A stretch of DNA of 11,901 nt. Source: an uncultured Collinsella sp. Its GTDB lineage: Bacteria > Actinomycetota > Coriobacteriia > Coriobacteriales > Coriobacteriaceae. The notes under the pieces are model-generated. The model saw nothing but the letters and a program-made list of their open reading frames with translations. It searched no databases and was not told the DNA's origin. This document shows positions 1 to 6,879 of the stretch, piece after piece. Each line of letters opens with the position of its first letter. Within the stretch, counting starts at the first letter, position 1. The stretch covers positions 1-11,901 of the forward strand of contig UQUD01000056.1 of the NCBI GenBank assembly GCA_900544225.1, given 5' to 3'. Both the position numbers and the translations under genes were made by a program.

Positions 1-130
1 ACGTGAATGCTGTTACATTTTTATGAGTTGGCAGACGGCGCGATTGAAGCCGCAGACGTGAGGTTTTGAACACATTTGTTAACAATGCCGAAACGTTTGC
101 GGATGAAGCCTGCTTTGGCTATTGCGGGTG
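1..130. other. Left-edge spacer with no gene seen
   Basis: I see no convincing gene here. Open frames that run into it are antisense to the hydrolase and lack a ribosome binding site. It lies downstream of the minus-strand hydrolase stop. It contains a short palindrome around AAACGTTT (about 94-101) but no hairpin with a T-run that would be a clear terminator. Confidence 0.4.
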
Positions 131-928
131 TTAGAGCCCCAGGATGCCAAGGACAGTCTGGGCAGCCGCTCCCGGGCGATCGCGCAGGCCGTTGTGCGCG
201 CCGGGAACCATTACGAGCGGACAGTCCAAAAGCTCAGCCGCCACCCTCGTGCCCGCCTCGCGGGGCGTGCCAATCGAGAGCTCGCCCAGGAGCACGGCGG
301 CCACCGTTTTCGACGCACGGACGCTATCCCAATCGGGAACGCAGGTCATAGTAATCCCGTATTCGTTCGCCATGAAACTGCGGCCGTTGCGCAGGGCATG
401 CTTGGCTTCCGCCTCGGTTAACTTGGGGGCTTCAGGGTCCGAATCGCCGATGGCGCCCAGAAAGGCCCGTAATGCCCTGGAGACCTTTCCCGCGGCGATC
501 ATCTCGAGCAAAACCGGGGCCGCGCCCAGGCCGGCGCCCTCATCCGTCACGGCGGGTTCATGCAGAATCGCACGCGAGATTATGGCGGGGTTTGCACGGA
601 GAAGCTCCAGGGCCACCAACGTACCGGCACTGTGCGCGAGCACGTTTGCCGGAGTGCCAATATGCTCGATAACAGCCTGTAGGTCGGCGGCCTGGACGGC
701 GAGGTCGTAGCGTCCGTCTGCAGCGTCGCCGCTCTCGCCGCAACCGCGCCGGTCGTAGGTAATGACGCGATAGTCAAAGGCAAGCTCGCGGGCGATACCG
801 TCAAAAAAGACACCGTCGACGCAGGCGCCGTGCACGCACACCAAGGCGGGCGTATCGGACGATACATCCGGGCCGGCATACTCGCGGCAGGCGATCGTAG
901 TGCCCGCATTCTCGACCGTAAAATCCAT
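131..928 (-). CDS. Alpha/beta-fold hydrolase
   Basis: A 265-residue protein of typical length for a single-domain alpha/beta hydrolase. Landmarks in order are the oxyanion-strand motif VCVHGAC (residues 30-36), the YDRRGCGES turn (58-66) typical of the family, the nucleophile elbow LAHSAGT with Ser100, and a late histidine in VPGAHNGL (His245). The acid is probably Glu217 in LLGELS, although this cannot be settled by eye. The elbow reads A-H-S-A-G rather than the textbook G-x-S-x-G. There is no signal peptide, so a cytoplasmic enzyme acting on a small ester, amide or similar substrate is likely; the substrate cannot be inferred. The ATG start follows a G-rich ribosome site about 7 bases upstream. 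The gene is divergent from the radical SAM gene and appears monocistronic. Confidence 0.85.
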   Translation of the reverse strand: MDFTVENAGTTIACREYAGPDVSSDTPALVCVHGACVDGVFFDGIARELAFDYRVITYDRRGCGESGDAADGRYDLAVQAADLQAVIEHIGTPANVLAHSAGTLVALELLRANPAIISRAILHEPAVTDEGAGLGAAPVLLEMIAAGKVSRALRAFLGAIGDSDPEAPKLTEAEAKHALRNGRSFMANEYGITMTCVPDWDSVRASKTVAAVLLGELSIGTPREAGTRVAAELLDCPLVMVPGAHNGLRDRPGAAAQTVLGILGL

Positions 929-1153
929 GTTGTGCCCCCATCATCAACGCCCATCCAGTTGCACGTCAGTACGATTGGATGGACCCGCATTGCCTTACGA
1001 CTTGTTAACAGATTAACTGTACCCGACCCGAGGCTTTTCATGGCACGGCATAATGAGCGACGTGAAAAAACGAAACTTGTAAAGCAAGAGCCTACACCTT
1101 GCTTTGGAGCCGATGCTATGCTTAGGCACAATTGTCTTGAGGAGCATATGCCT
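929..1153. promoter_or_regulatory. Divergent intergenic region with inverted repeats
   Basis: The 225-base spacer between the divergent hydrolase and radical SAM genes must hold both promoters, but no pair of -35 and -10 boxes is convincing. Three inverted repeats are visible: CCATCCA (951-957) with TGGATGG (976-982) in the hydrolase leader; the palindrome GTTAACAGATTAAC (1004-1017), a possible operator; and AAAGCAAG (1081-1088) with CTTGCTTT (1098-1105), a perfect 8-base hairpin with a 9-base loop ahead of the radical SAM gene. A TATGCT sequence at 1117-1122 could be a -10 box for the plus-strand gene. The ribosome site GAGGAG is at 1139-1144. Confidence 0.35.
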
Positions 1154-1930
1154 ATGTCTACGTTTTTAAATGCCAGCCCCATCTTTGGACCCGTCCGCAG
1201 CCGTCGCCTGGGCCTTTCGCTCGGTGTCAATATGATGCCGGCGAGCGGCAAGATCTGCACGTTCGACTGCATCTACTGCGAGAACGGTCTCAACGCCGAG
1301 CGCCCCTGCCACGAGTCCTATAACACGGCTGCCGTGGTGCTCGATGCACTCGAGGCCAAGCTGCACGAGATGGCAATCGAGGGCGAGCTGCCCGATGTAA
1401 TCACGTTTGCCGGCAACGGCGAACCAACCGCCGCACCTGAGTTTCCGCAGGCCATCGCCGGTGCCATCGCGCTGCGCGACCAGCTGGCCCCAAACACCAA
1501 GATTGCCGTGCTTTCCAACGGCACGCGCGCCGACCGTCCCCAGGTGCACGATGCACTCATGATGGTCGACGACAACATCCTCAAGCTCGATACGGTTGAC
1601 CCGGCATTTATCCAGCTGCTCGACCAGCCCGTTGGCCCCTACGATGTAGAGCACCAGATAGAGACGTTCGCGAGCTTTAACGGCCGCGTCATTATCCAGA
1701 CGATGTTTTTGAGCGGTGAGTACCGGGGCAAGTCTCTCGATAACACCGGCGAGGAGTACGTTGGCCCTTGGCTCTCGGCGCTCGAGCGCATTCGCCCACA
1801 GGAGGCGACCATTTACACGGTGGCGCGCGAAACACCGGTCGCCGGCCTTGCTAAAGCGGCGCCCGAGGTGCTCGACAAGATTGCTGCACGCGTGCGCGCC
1901 CTCGGCATCCCCTGCCAGGTGAGCTACTAG
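1154..1930 (+). CDS. Radical SAM protein, COG0731 type (wyosine synthetase-like)
   Basis: A 258-residue radical SAM enzyme. Near the N-terminus it has FGPVRSRRLGLSLGVN followed by the cluster motif CTFDCIYC, a CxxxCxxC signature that binds the 4Fe-4S cluster used to cleave S-adenosylmethionine. A glycine-rich FAGNGEPT segment is the usual GGE-like SAM-binding motif. The opening matches the bacterial group often annotated as wyosine tRNA(Phe)-imidazoG37 synthetase relatives (COG0731). Bacteria do not make wyosine, so the true substrate is unknown. The open frame extends upstream to 830, but that part overlaps the divergent hydrolase and has no ribosome site. GAGGAG at 1139-1144 fits ATG 1154 with 9-base spacing; ATG 1148 is a close alternative but only 3 bases away. 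Confidence 0.85.
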   Translation: MSTFLNASPIFGPVRSRRLGLSLGVNMMPASGKICTFDCIYCENGLNAERPCHESYNTAAVVLDALEAKLHEMAIEGELPDVITFAGNGEPTAAPEFPQAIAGAIALRDQLAPNTKIAVLSNGTRADRPQVHDALMMVDDNILKLDTVDPAFIQLLDQPVGPYDVEHQIETFASFNGRVIIQTMFLSGEYRGKSLDNTGEEYVGPWLSALERIRPQEATIYTVARETPVAGLAKAAPEVLDKIAARVRALGIPCQVSY

Positions 1931-1971
1931 CAAAACCACGCAGCAGCTAGTGCCCGCCATCCCGCTCCATC

Positions 1972-2038
1972 AGTTGCGGTGATATAGTTCCTATTTGTGC
2001 TGTTAAACCGCTTAAATCGGAACTATATCACCGCAACT
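1972..2038. repeat. Palindromic repeat, copy 1 (AGTTGCGGTG family)
   Basis: Two perfectly complementary 20-base arms at 1972-1991 and 2019-2038, the first beginning AGTTGCGGTGATATAG, enclose a 27-base centre that can pair further. The right arm runs into TTTT (2038-2041), so this copy could stop transcription after the radical SAM gene. The same core recurs at 10359-10424 and 11582-11646, which marks it as a repeat family rather than a private terminator. Confidence 0.85.
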
Positions 2039-2059
2039 TTTATAGACGCGTGGGTGGGC

Positions 2060-2065
2060 TATACT
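2060..2065 (+). promoter_or_regulatory. Possible -10 box of map
   Basis: TATACT lies 25 bases upstream of the map start, a good match to TATAAT. There is no convincing -35 box; the position where it would fall overlaps the right arm and T-run of palindromic repeat copy 1. An AAGGAAG ribosome site follows just before the ATG. Confidence 0.35.
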
Positions 2066-2090
2066 AGCTGCGGATGAAAGGAAGTTAGCC

Positions 2091-2978
2091 ATGTTTGACA
2101 AAGGACCCGTGCCCGGCCGCAACGACGCTTGCTGGTGCGGCAGCGGCAAAAAATATAAGAAATGCCATAGCACCTTTGATGAGCGCCTCGAGCGCTTGTG
2201 GGAAGAGGGCTGGGAGGTTCTGCCCCGCACGCTCTACAAGACGCCCGCCGATATCGAGGGCATCAAGCGCTCCGCCGCCATCAACGTGGGCGTGCTCGAC
2301 TACGTAGGCGAGCACATCGCCGCGGGCATGACCACCAACCAGATCGACCAGATGATTTACGACTACACCGTCGAGCACGGTGGCACGCCGGCCGACCTCA
2401 ACTACGAGGGTTACCCCAAGAGCGTGTGCACCTCAATCAACGATGTGGTCTGCCACGGCATCCCCTGCGATACGGACGTGCTGCACGAGGGCGACATCAT
2501 CAACGTGGACTGCTCCACGATTTTGGACGGCTACTTTAGCGACTCGAGCCGCATGTTCTGCATCGGCGAGGTCTCTGCCGAGCGCCAGCACCTGGTCGAC
2601 GTCACCCGCGCCAGCGTGGAAGCGGGCCTGGCTGCCGTCAAGCCGTGGCTACCGCTGTCCGTGATGGCCGAGGCCGTGCAAAAGACGGTCGAGGACGCCG
2701 GTTTTAGCGTGGTGCGCGAGTACGGCGGACACGGCATTGGCAAGGAGTTCCACGAGGACCCGTTTGTAGGCTTTACCACCGAGGCGCCCGATGTGGACAC
2801 CATCATGGCCCCGGGTATGGTCTTTACCATCGAGCCCATGGTCAACGCCGGAGCGCCCGACATCAAGATTAGCAAGGGTGACGGTTGGTGCGTGCGCACC
2901 AAGGACGGCAGCGATTCGGCTCAGTGCGAGGTACAGCTCGTGGTGACCGAGGACGGCTACGAGCTGCTGAGCTGGTAG
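2091..2978 (+). CDS. map: Type I methionine aminopeptidase with N-terminal SEC-C zinc motif
   Basis: A 295-residue enzyme that removes the initiator methionine from new proteins in the cytoplasm. Residues 9-26 form a SEC-C zinc-binding motif (GRNDACWCGSGKKYKKCH; Cys14, Cys16, Cys25, His26), an N-terminal extension known in one subgroup of bacterial MAPs and thought to help at the ribosome. The catalytic domain shows the five metal ligands Asp140, Asp151, His214, Glu248 and Glu280, plus substrate-side His122 and His221 in GKEFHEDP. The final ligand motif reads CEVQLVVTEDG, where E. coli has YEHTIVVT; the residue after the ligand Glu is thus not His. The start is fixed by the SEC-C motif and an AAGGAAG ribosome site. 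The gene is apparently monocistronic, with a strong terminator after it. Confidence 0.95.
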   Translation: MFDKGPVPGRNDACWCGSGKKYKKCHSTFDERLERLWEEGWEVLPRTLYKTPADIEGIKRSAAINVGVLDYVGEHIAAGMTTNQIDQMIYDYTVEHGGTPADLNYEGYPKSVCTSINDVVCHGIPCDTDVLHEGDIINVDCSTILDGYFSDSSRMFCIGEVSAERQHLVDVTRASVEAGLAAVKPWLPLSVMAEAVQKTVEDAGFSVVREYGGHGIGKEFHEDPFVGFTTEAPDVDTIMAPGMVFTIEPMVNAGAPDIKISKGDGWCVRTKDGSDSAQCEVQLVVTEDGYELLSW

Positions 2979-2987
2979 CCGCAGATG

Positions 2988-3030
2988 CGCCGGATGCTGA
3001 CGGGCACGCTCGTCTTGCATCCGGCGTTTT
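2988..3030 (+). terminator. Rho-independent terminator of map
   Basis: CGCCGGATGC (2988-2997) pairs perfectly with GCATCCGGCG (3017-3026), and the enclosed bases form a second stem (GACGGG with GCTCGTC). TTTT and then ATTT follow directly. It sits 9 bases after the map stop codon. Confidence 0.85.
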
Positions 3031-3047
3031 ATTTGAACGTTTTGCCT

Positions 3048-3087
3048 GATAAAACCTGCCAAAATAAACCTGTCCCTTTTTGGCAGG
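3048..3087. repeat. 40-base hairpin repeat, copy 1
   Basis: This sequence recurs at 5290-5329 with 39 of 40 bases identical and in the same orientation. CCTGCCAAAA (3055-3064) pairs perfectly with TTTTGGCAGG (3078-3087) around a 13-base loop. Read on the minus strand, the stem is followed by TTTTAT, like a terminator, but no minus-strand gene ends here. It ends 20 bases before the start of the dehydrogenase gene and so lies in its leader or promoter region. Confidence 0.8.
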
Positions 3088-3107
3088 CTGAGCGGAGATG
3101 ACTGCTT

Positions 3108-4016
3108 GTGAACATCCTGGTTTTGCTGCCCGTCAACGACCGCCATCGCGCAATTCTTGAGTCGAGTGCTCCGGGCGAGGACTTTATCTACACGAGCTCC
3201 GACGCCATCACGCGTGAGCAGGTCGCCAACGCCGACGTAATCTTGGGCAACATAGACCCTGCCTTGCTTACCGCATGCGAGCATCTCCAGCTGCTGCAAT
3301 TGCAGACCGCCGGCTATGACGATTACTTGGCCGCCGGCACCGTGCCGGCTGAAGCCAAGCTGTCTTGCTCGATCGGCGCCTACGGCCAGGCCGTGAGCGA
3401 GCACATGTTTGCCATGGTCCTTTCCATGATGAAGCGCCTGCCCGGCTATCACGACTTGCAGCGCGAGCATCGCTGGGAGGATTTGGGGCCGGTTACCTCG
3501 CTCAAAAATGCCAACGTGCTGGTGCTGGGCGCGGGCGACATTGGCGGCCACTTTGCCACGCTCTGCCGCAACATGGGCGCGCACGTCCGCGGCATCAAGC
3601 GCCATCCACTCGTCTACCCCATTGTGTTTGAGGACATGGACGGCATGGACGCCCTACCTGAGTGCCTGGCAGAGGCAGACATCGTCGCATCCTTTATGCC
3701 GAGCACACCCGAGACCCGCGGCCTGGCGAACGCCGAGTTCTTCGCCGCGATGAAGCCGGGCGCCTTCTTTGCCAACGGCGGCCGCGGCGACCTTGTGGTC
3801 GCCGACGACTTGGTTGCCGCCTTGGAGTCGGGACATCTCGCCGGCGCCGCGGTCGACGTCACCGACCCCGAGCCCCTGCCCGCGACAAGCCCGCTGTGGG
3901 ATGCGCCCAACATGCTCATCACACCGCACGTCTCTGGCTGGTTCCATCTAGCCGCCACCCTCAACAACGTCGTCGACATTGCCGGCGAAACTTTACGTTG
4001 TTGGATCGAGCACTAA
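3108..4016 (+). CDS. D-isomer-specific 2-hydroxyacid dehydrogenase (NAD-binding)
   Basis: A 302-residue member of the D-2-hydroxyacid dehydrogenase family, which interconverts 2-keto acids and D-2-hydroxy acids with NAD(P)H. The NAD-binding loop is GAGDIG (residues 141-146). The catalytic set is visible as Arg226 in NGGRGDLV, Glu255 in TDPEPLP, and the general acid His274 in TPHVSGWF. The sequence also has the family's EHMFAMVLSMMKR helix (98-110). The protein is slightly shorter than phosphoglycerate dehydrogenase and has no ACT domain, so it is not SerA-like; glyoxylate, pyruvate or branched-chain keto acids are possible substrates. The GTG start is chosen because an in-frame TGA lies 9 bases upstream and GGAG precedes it at 3094-3097. 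It is alone in its transcript, between two terminators. Confidence 0.9.
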   Translation: MNILVLLPVNDRHRAILESSAPGEDFIYTSSDAITREQVANADVILGNIDPALLTACEHLQLLQLQTAGYDDYLAAGTVPAEAKLSCSIGAYGQAVSEHMFAMVLSMMKRLPGYHDLQREHRWEDLGPVTSLKNANVLVLGAGDIGGHFATLCRNMGAHVRGIKRHPLVYPIVFEDMDGMDALPECLAEADIVASFMPSTPETRGLANAEFFAAMKPGAFFANGGRGDLVVADDLVAALESGHLAGAAVDVTDPEPLPATSPLWDAPNMLITPHVSGWFHLAATLNNVVDIAGETLRCWIEH

Positions 4017-4020
4017 TCTT

Positions 4021-4124
4021 GTTCCGCCGTTTTACCAAACGCCGGAACCCCTCGACGCTGCGAGCCCCATGGGTTCCGCCGTTCTAACGAACGGCGGACC
4101 GGTCGACGCTGCGAGCCCGCCGTT
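4021..4124. repeat. Imperfect tandem repeat, two units of about 52 bases
   Basis: Both units begin GTTCCGCCGTT (4021 and 4073) and both carry TCGACGCTGCGAGCCC (from 4052 and 4103), with a one-base length difference between them. Each unit contains its own hairpin. In the second, TCCGCCGTTC (4075-4084) pairs perfectly with GAACGGCGGA (4089-4098) around a 4-base loop; the first is imperfect. The repeat starts a few bases after the dehydrogenase stop codon. Confidence 0.75.
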
Positions 4125-4147
4125 TGGCCAATCTGCCGTTCAATTTC

Positions 4148-4177
4148 AAAGGCGCGACCAGAAGGTCAGCGCCTTTT
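4148..4177 (+). terminator. Rho-independent terminator after the dehydrogenase
   Basis: AAAGGCGC (4148-4155) pairs with GCGCCTTT (4169-4176), continued inward by GACC with GGTC around the loop AGAA, with one bulged base, and a run of four T ends at 4177. It also lies downstream of the convergent toxin gene, where its reverse reading has a weaker T-rich tail (TTTGAAATT), so it may work in both directions. Confidence 0.8.
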
Positions 4178-4249
4178 CATTTCACGGCACCTTGGCTCAA
4201 ACGGCAGGCTCTCGCTGACTTTTGCTCAACCTGTGGGGTCTTCAAATTG

Positions 4250-4741
4250 TTAGAGCGTTGCTAAGTAATTCTTTGCGTCTTCTACGCTCATTGCTGCGAC
4301 AGGCGCGTGTGAACAGAGTTTGACATCGTTGGTGACCAGTAAATCTGCTTGGGAGCGTATCGCTGCCGCAATGATTAAATCGTCTTCGTAATCGCTATGG
4401 AGATTACGCTGCTTGCTCGCCATCCATATGTCACTCAGGTCGCAGGGTACCGGCGTGGCAAGTTGCGACAACACGTCGAGGCAATCCCATGCAAGTGATG
4501 TCGCCGCCACGGCGGCATCTTGGGATAGTGAGCCATGCTCTCGCCGATACCATGCCTTATGTTCGCTTGAAATCAAATAGAACAGGTCTTTGGACGATGT
4601 CGCCGCATACAGCAAATCCACCTGCGCCGTGCATGCATCGCGTAAAAACTCAATCGCCGCCGAACGACCACGTCGTGAGGGAATGAAGTAATCGAGCCAC
4701 ACGTTGGTGTCAACCAAGATGCGCTTTAGAGCCTCACTCAT
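4250..4741 (-). CDS. PIN-domain toxin (VapC-like ribonuclease)
   Basis: A 163-residue PIN-domain protein. It opens with the typical first strand ILVDTNVWLDYF carrying Asp11. Later acidic positions fit the PIN active site: Asp52 in SSKDLFYL, where many relatives have Glu; Asp120/Asp121 in DYEDDLIIAAAI; and Asp139 in LLVTND. PIN toxins are magnesium-dependent RNases that cut tRNA or rRNA and are held inactive by their antitoxin. The ATG overlaps the end of the upstream antitoxin gene by 8 bases, so the two are translationally coupled, and this fixes the start. At 163 residues it is somewhat longer than the common VapC size of about 130-140. The RNA target cannot be told from sequence. Confidence 0.85.
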   Translation of the reverse strand: MSEALKRILVDTNVWLDYFIPSRRGRSAAIEFLRDACTAQVDLLYAATSSKDLFYLISSEHKAWYRREHGSLSQDAAVAATSLAWDCLDVLSQLATPVPCDLSDIWMASKQRNLHSDYEDDLIIAAAIRSQADLLVTNDVKLCSHAPVAAMSVEDAKNYLATL

Positions 4742-5114
4742 AGAGCCAGCTCATCTCCTCGCCATAGCGATCCGCATATGCATTCCGTTTGAGCTCTTCG
4801 TCGTCCGATGGCTGAGCCCTGACCATATCGATTCCCGACTCACGGCAAGCGGCAGCGAACAGCTTCGATCCCTGATCCATGAGCTCGAGTTTACGTTTGG
4901 CGGCCTTTTCGCGCTCGCGCTGTTCCGCCCGGGCACGACTGGGCAGCAGGATATCCTCGAGCGCACCGGGGCGATCGGCCAGCGACGCTGCAAGCTGCCA
5001 GAGCGCTCGCACCGCTTGGCTCGGCGTCATACCGGCCCTGGAGAGAGCAGCGTCGCCGCTCCTTTTAAGATCGGCATCAAGACGTACGTTGATCTGAGCG
5101 GCTGTTGTGGTCAT
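4734..5114 (-). CDS. RelB/DinJ-like ribbon-helix-helix antitoxin
   Basis: A 126-residue protein whose first 45 residues match the RelB/DinJ ribbon-helix-helix pattern: INVRLDADLKRSGDAALSRA, then GMTPSQAVRALWQLAA. The N-terminal strand binds DNA as a dimer and the C-terminal half should wrap the toxin. Residues about 58-80 are a charged, probably helical stretch (SRARAEQREREKAAKRKLEL). The gene is directly upstream of and overlaps the PIN toxin. RelB/DinJ antitoxins are best known with RelE/YafQ-type toxins, so this is a mixed pairing. A very strong ribosome site, AAGGAGG, lies 4 bases from the ATG, consistent with antitoxin being made in excess. Confidence 0.8.
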   Translation of the reverse strand: MTTTAAQINVRLDADLKRSGDAALSRAGMTPSQAVRALWQLAASLADRPGALEDILLPSRARAEQREREKAAKRKLELMDQGSKLFAAACRESGIDMVRAQPSDDEELKRNAYADRYGEEMSWLYE

Positions 5115-5126
5115 GGCCCCTCCTTA

Positions 5127-5168
5127 ATACTTCAGAATTATCATAAAACACTATGGTAGATACGTAAA
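5127..5168 (-). promoter_or_regulatory. Promoter and candidate operator of the toxin-antitoxin operon
   Basis: On the minus strand, TTTACG (5168-5163) and TATGAT (5145-5140) are spaced 17 bases apart, like a sigma-70-type promoter. A 15-base imperfect palindrome, ATAATTCTGAAGTAT (5141-5127), overlaps the edge of the -10 box and ends just before the ribosome site. That is where a ribbon-helix-helix antitoxin would be expected to bind for self-repression. The operator role is inferred from position and symmetry only. Confidence 0.5.
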
Positions 5169-5210
5169 GCATGTATAGCAATAAATTAGTATTAGCCGTG
5201 CTCCGTGCAC

Positions 5211-5245
5211 AAAAAGCCGCCGAGGCACATTGCACCTCGGCGGCT
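5211..5245 (-). terminator. Terminator hairpin reading toward the toxin-antitoxin operon
   Basis: AGCCGCCGAGG (5215-5225) pairs perfectly with CCTCGGCGGCT (5235-5245) around a 9-base loop. On the minus strand the stem is followed by a run of five T (5215-5211). It is a second stop after the M18 gene and shields the toxin-antitoxin promoter from read-through. Confidence 0.75.
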
Positions 5246-5289
5246 ACGCATCACCAATCTAGTTCGGTTTCATCCTTTGCATTTGCCCA

Positions 5290-5329
5290 GATAAAACCTG
5301 GCAAAATAAACCTGTCCCTTTTTGGCAGG
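5290..5329 (-). terminator. 40-base hairpin repeat copy 2, probable M18 terminator
   Basis: It has 39 of 40 bases identical to 3048-3087. It starts 3 bases after the M18 stop on the minus strand. The stem there is CCTGCCAAAA with TTTTGCCAGG (one mismatch), followed by TTTTAT. A run of T also follows the stem on the plus strand (5330-5334), so it may stop transcription from both sides. Confidence 0.7.
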
Positions 5330-5332
5330 TTT

Positions 5333-6718
5333 TTAGAGCTCCACGCTTTCGGCGCCGTTGATGGTTAGGTTGCGCTCGTAGAAGGCCGTGAGGGCGCGGA
5401 TGGCGTACATCACGTCGCGCACGCCGCCGGTCTCGTAGCTCGAGTGCATGGCCAGCTGCGGCAGGCCCACGTCCACGGCATGCATGCTCGCCTGCATATT
5501 GGACAGATTGCCGAGCGTGGAGCCGCCGGCCATGTCGCTCTTGTTGGCGAAGGCCTGCGTGGGCACGTCAGCGTCATCGCAGATGGCCTGGAACACTGCG
5601 CGGCTAAAGGCATCGGTGCAGTAGTGCTGATTGGCGGCTTCCTTGATGACGATGCCGCCGTTGAGCACAACCTGATTGCGAGCGTCGCACTTCTCGGCGT
5701 GGTTGGGGTGCACAGCATGTGCATTGTCGCAGCTCACGAGCATCGAGGCGGCAAGTGCGCGATGGTACGACTCGTCGTCAAAGCCCAGCGAGCCGTTAAT
5801 GCGACGCAATGCATCGGCCAAGAACGTCGACATGGCGCCCTGCTTGGTCTCGGAGCCAACCTCCTCGTTATCGAAGCAGCAGAAGACCGAGACATCGTGC
5901 GCGTTCTCGGCGCCCAAAAATGCCTGCAGCGAGGTGTAGGCGCAGGCCAGGTCGTCGAGCTTGGGCGTCGAGATAAACTCGTCAGCCCAGCCCCAAATGC
6001 GCGCATCCTGACGATTGACCAGGAACAGATCGCGGCCCAAAATTTGCTCGGGCTCAACGTCCAACTCGTCGGCGATCAGGGCGTCAAAATCTCCCTGCTT
6101 GAGTTCGCCGGTGCTGATGAGTGGGCACAGGTCGACGGCTCGGTTGGGAGCAAAGCCCTCGTTAACGCCGCGGTTCATATGGATGGCAAGGCTCGGGATA
6201 ATAGCGACCTCACGCTCGGTGGAAAGCAGACGGCTCTCAATACGGTCGCCTTCGCGCACCAGCACGCGGCCCGCGAGTGCCAGCGGACGATCGAACCAGG
6301 TGTAGTCAATCATGCCGCCGTAGGCCTCGGTGTTCAGGCGCAGCGTCTCGCCCGCGCCGTCAAGCTCAGGCACGGCCTTGACCTTAAACGTCGGCGAATC
6401 GCTGTGCGACGCCGTGAGCTGAAAATGATAGTCACCGGCAACGCCGTCCTCGCCCCACGTCGCGGCCAGGTCCTCGCCCACCTTAAAGGCAACAACGCTC
6501 GAGGTGTTGCGCTGCGTGTAATAACGCCCGCCCGGTTCGATGTCCCACGCCGCATTCTCGGGCAGGTAGGTAAAGCCCGCCTCGTCGAGCTCGGCCATAA
6601 TGGTCGCCGCCGTATGGAACATGCTGGGGCATGCCTCGATAAAGTCGATAAGGTCGTTGGCGGCCTCGATATCATCGGCCGTCACATGCGCGCGCTCGGG
6701 CGTTTCCTGATCCGTCAT
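5333..6718 (-). CDS. apeB: M18 family metalloaminopeptidase (aspartyl aminopeptidase type)
   Basis: A 461-residue zinc aminopeptidase of the M18 family, which removes N-terminal, often acidic, residues from peptides in the cytoplasm as a large oligomer. The metal and catalytic residues are in family order: His105 and Asp107 in ASHSDSPTFKVK, Asp255/Asp256 in KLDDLACAY, Glu285 and Glu286 in FDNEEVGSE, Asp331 in SCDNAHAVHPNH, and His425 in AMHSSYETGG. The frame is open further upstream to 6829, but the ATG at 6718 is preceded by an AAAGGGGAG ribosome site and gives the usual length. The gene is divergent from the Ntn hydrolase gene and is followed at once by a repeat-derived terminator. Confidence 0.92.
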   Translation of the reverse strand: MTDQETPERAHVTADDIEAANDLIDFIEACPSMFHTAATIMAELDEAGFTYLPENAAWDIEPGGRYYTQRNTSSVVAFKVGEDLAATWGEDGVAGDYHFQLTASHSDSPTFKVKAVPELDGAGETLRLNTEAYGGMIDYTWFDRPLALAGRVLVREGDRIESRLLSTEREVAIIPSLAIHMNRGVNEGFAPNRAVDLCPLISTGELKQGDFDALIADELDVEPEQILGRDLFLVNRQDARIWGWADEFISTPKLDDLACAYTSLQAFLGAENAHDVSVFCCFDNEEVGSETKQGAMSTFLADALRRINGSLGFDDESYHRALAASMLVSCDNAHAVHPNHAEKCDARNQVVLNGGIVIKEAANQHYCTDAFSRAVFQAICDDADVPTQAFANKSDMAGGSTLGNLSNMQASMHAVDVGLPQLAMHSSYETGGVRDVMYAIRALTAFYERNLTINGAESVEL

Positions 6719-6879
6719 GCTCTCCCCTTTCGCTGGGTTGATGGTCCCCTCCAGCATACCCCGCCACGCCAGCGCCGCACTCTTCATTCCGTGCTTAATT
6801 CCGCGCCGCTCACCAAGTTGAGCCATCATGCCCGCGCTCCTTTTGCGACAATTGCGCTAACAGGACGAGAGGAGCCGTC

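Noticed and set aside
830..1153. N-terminal extension of the radical SAM protein by about 106 residues
   Set aside because: It overlaps the divergent hydrolase gene and the likely promoters, and the family begins near FGPVRSRRLG, just after the start at 1154.
2649..3605. 318-residue minus-strand open frame
   Set aside because: It is antisense to two well-supported genes and crosses a strong terminator and a repeat.
6719..6829. N-terminal extension of the M18 protein by 37 residues
   Set aside because: The ATG at 6718 has a good ribosome site and gives the normal family length; the extension lies in the divergent promoter region.
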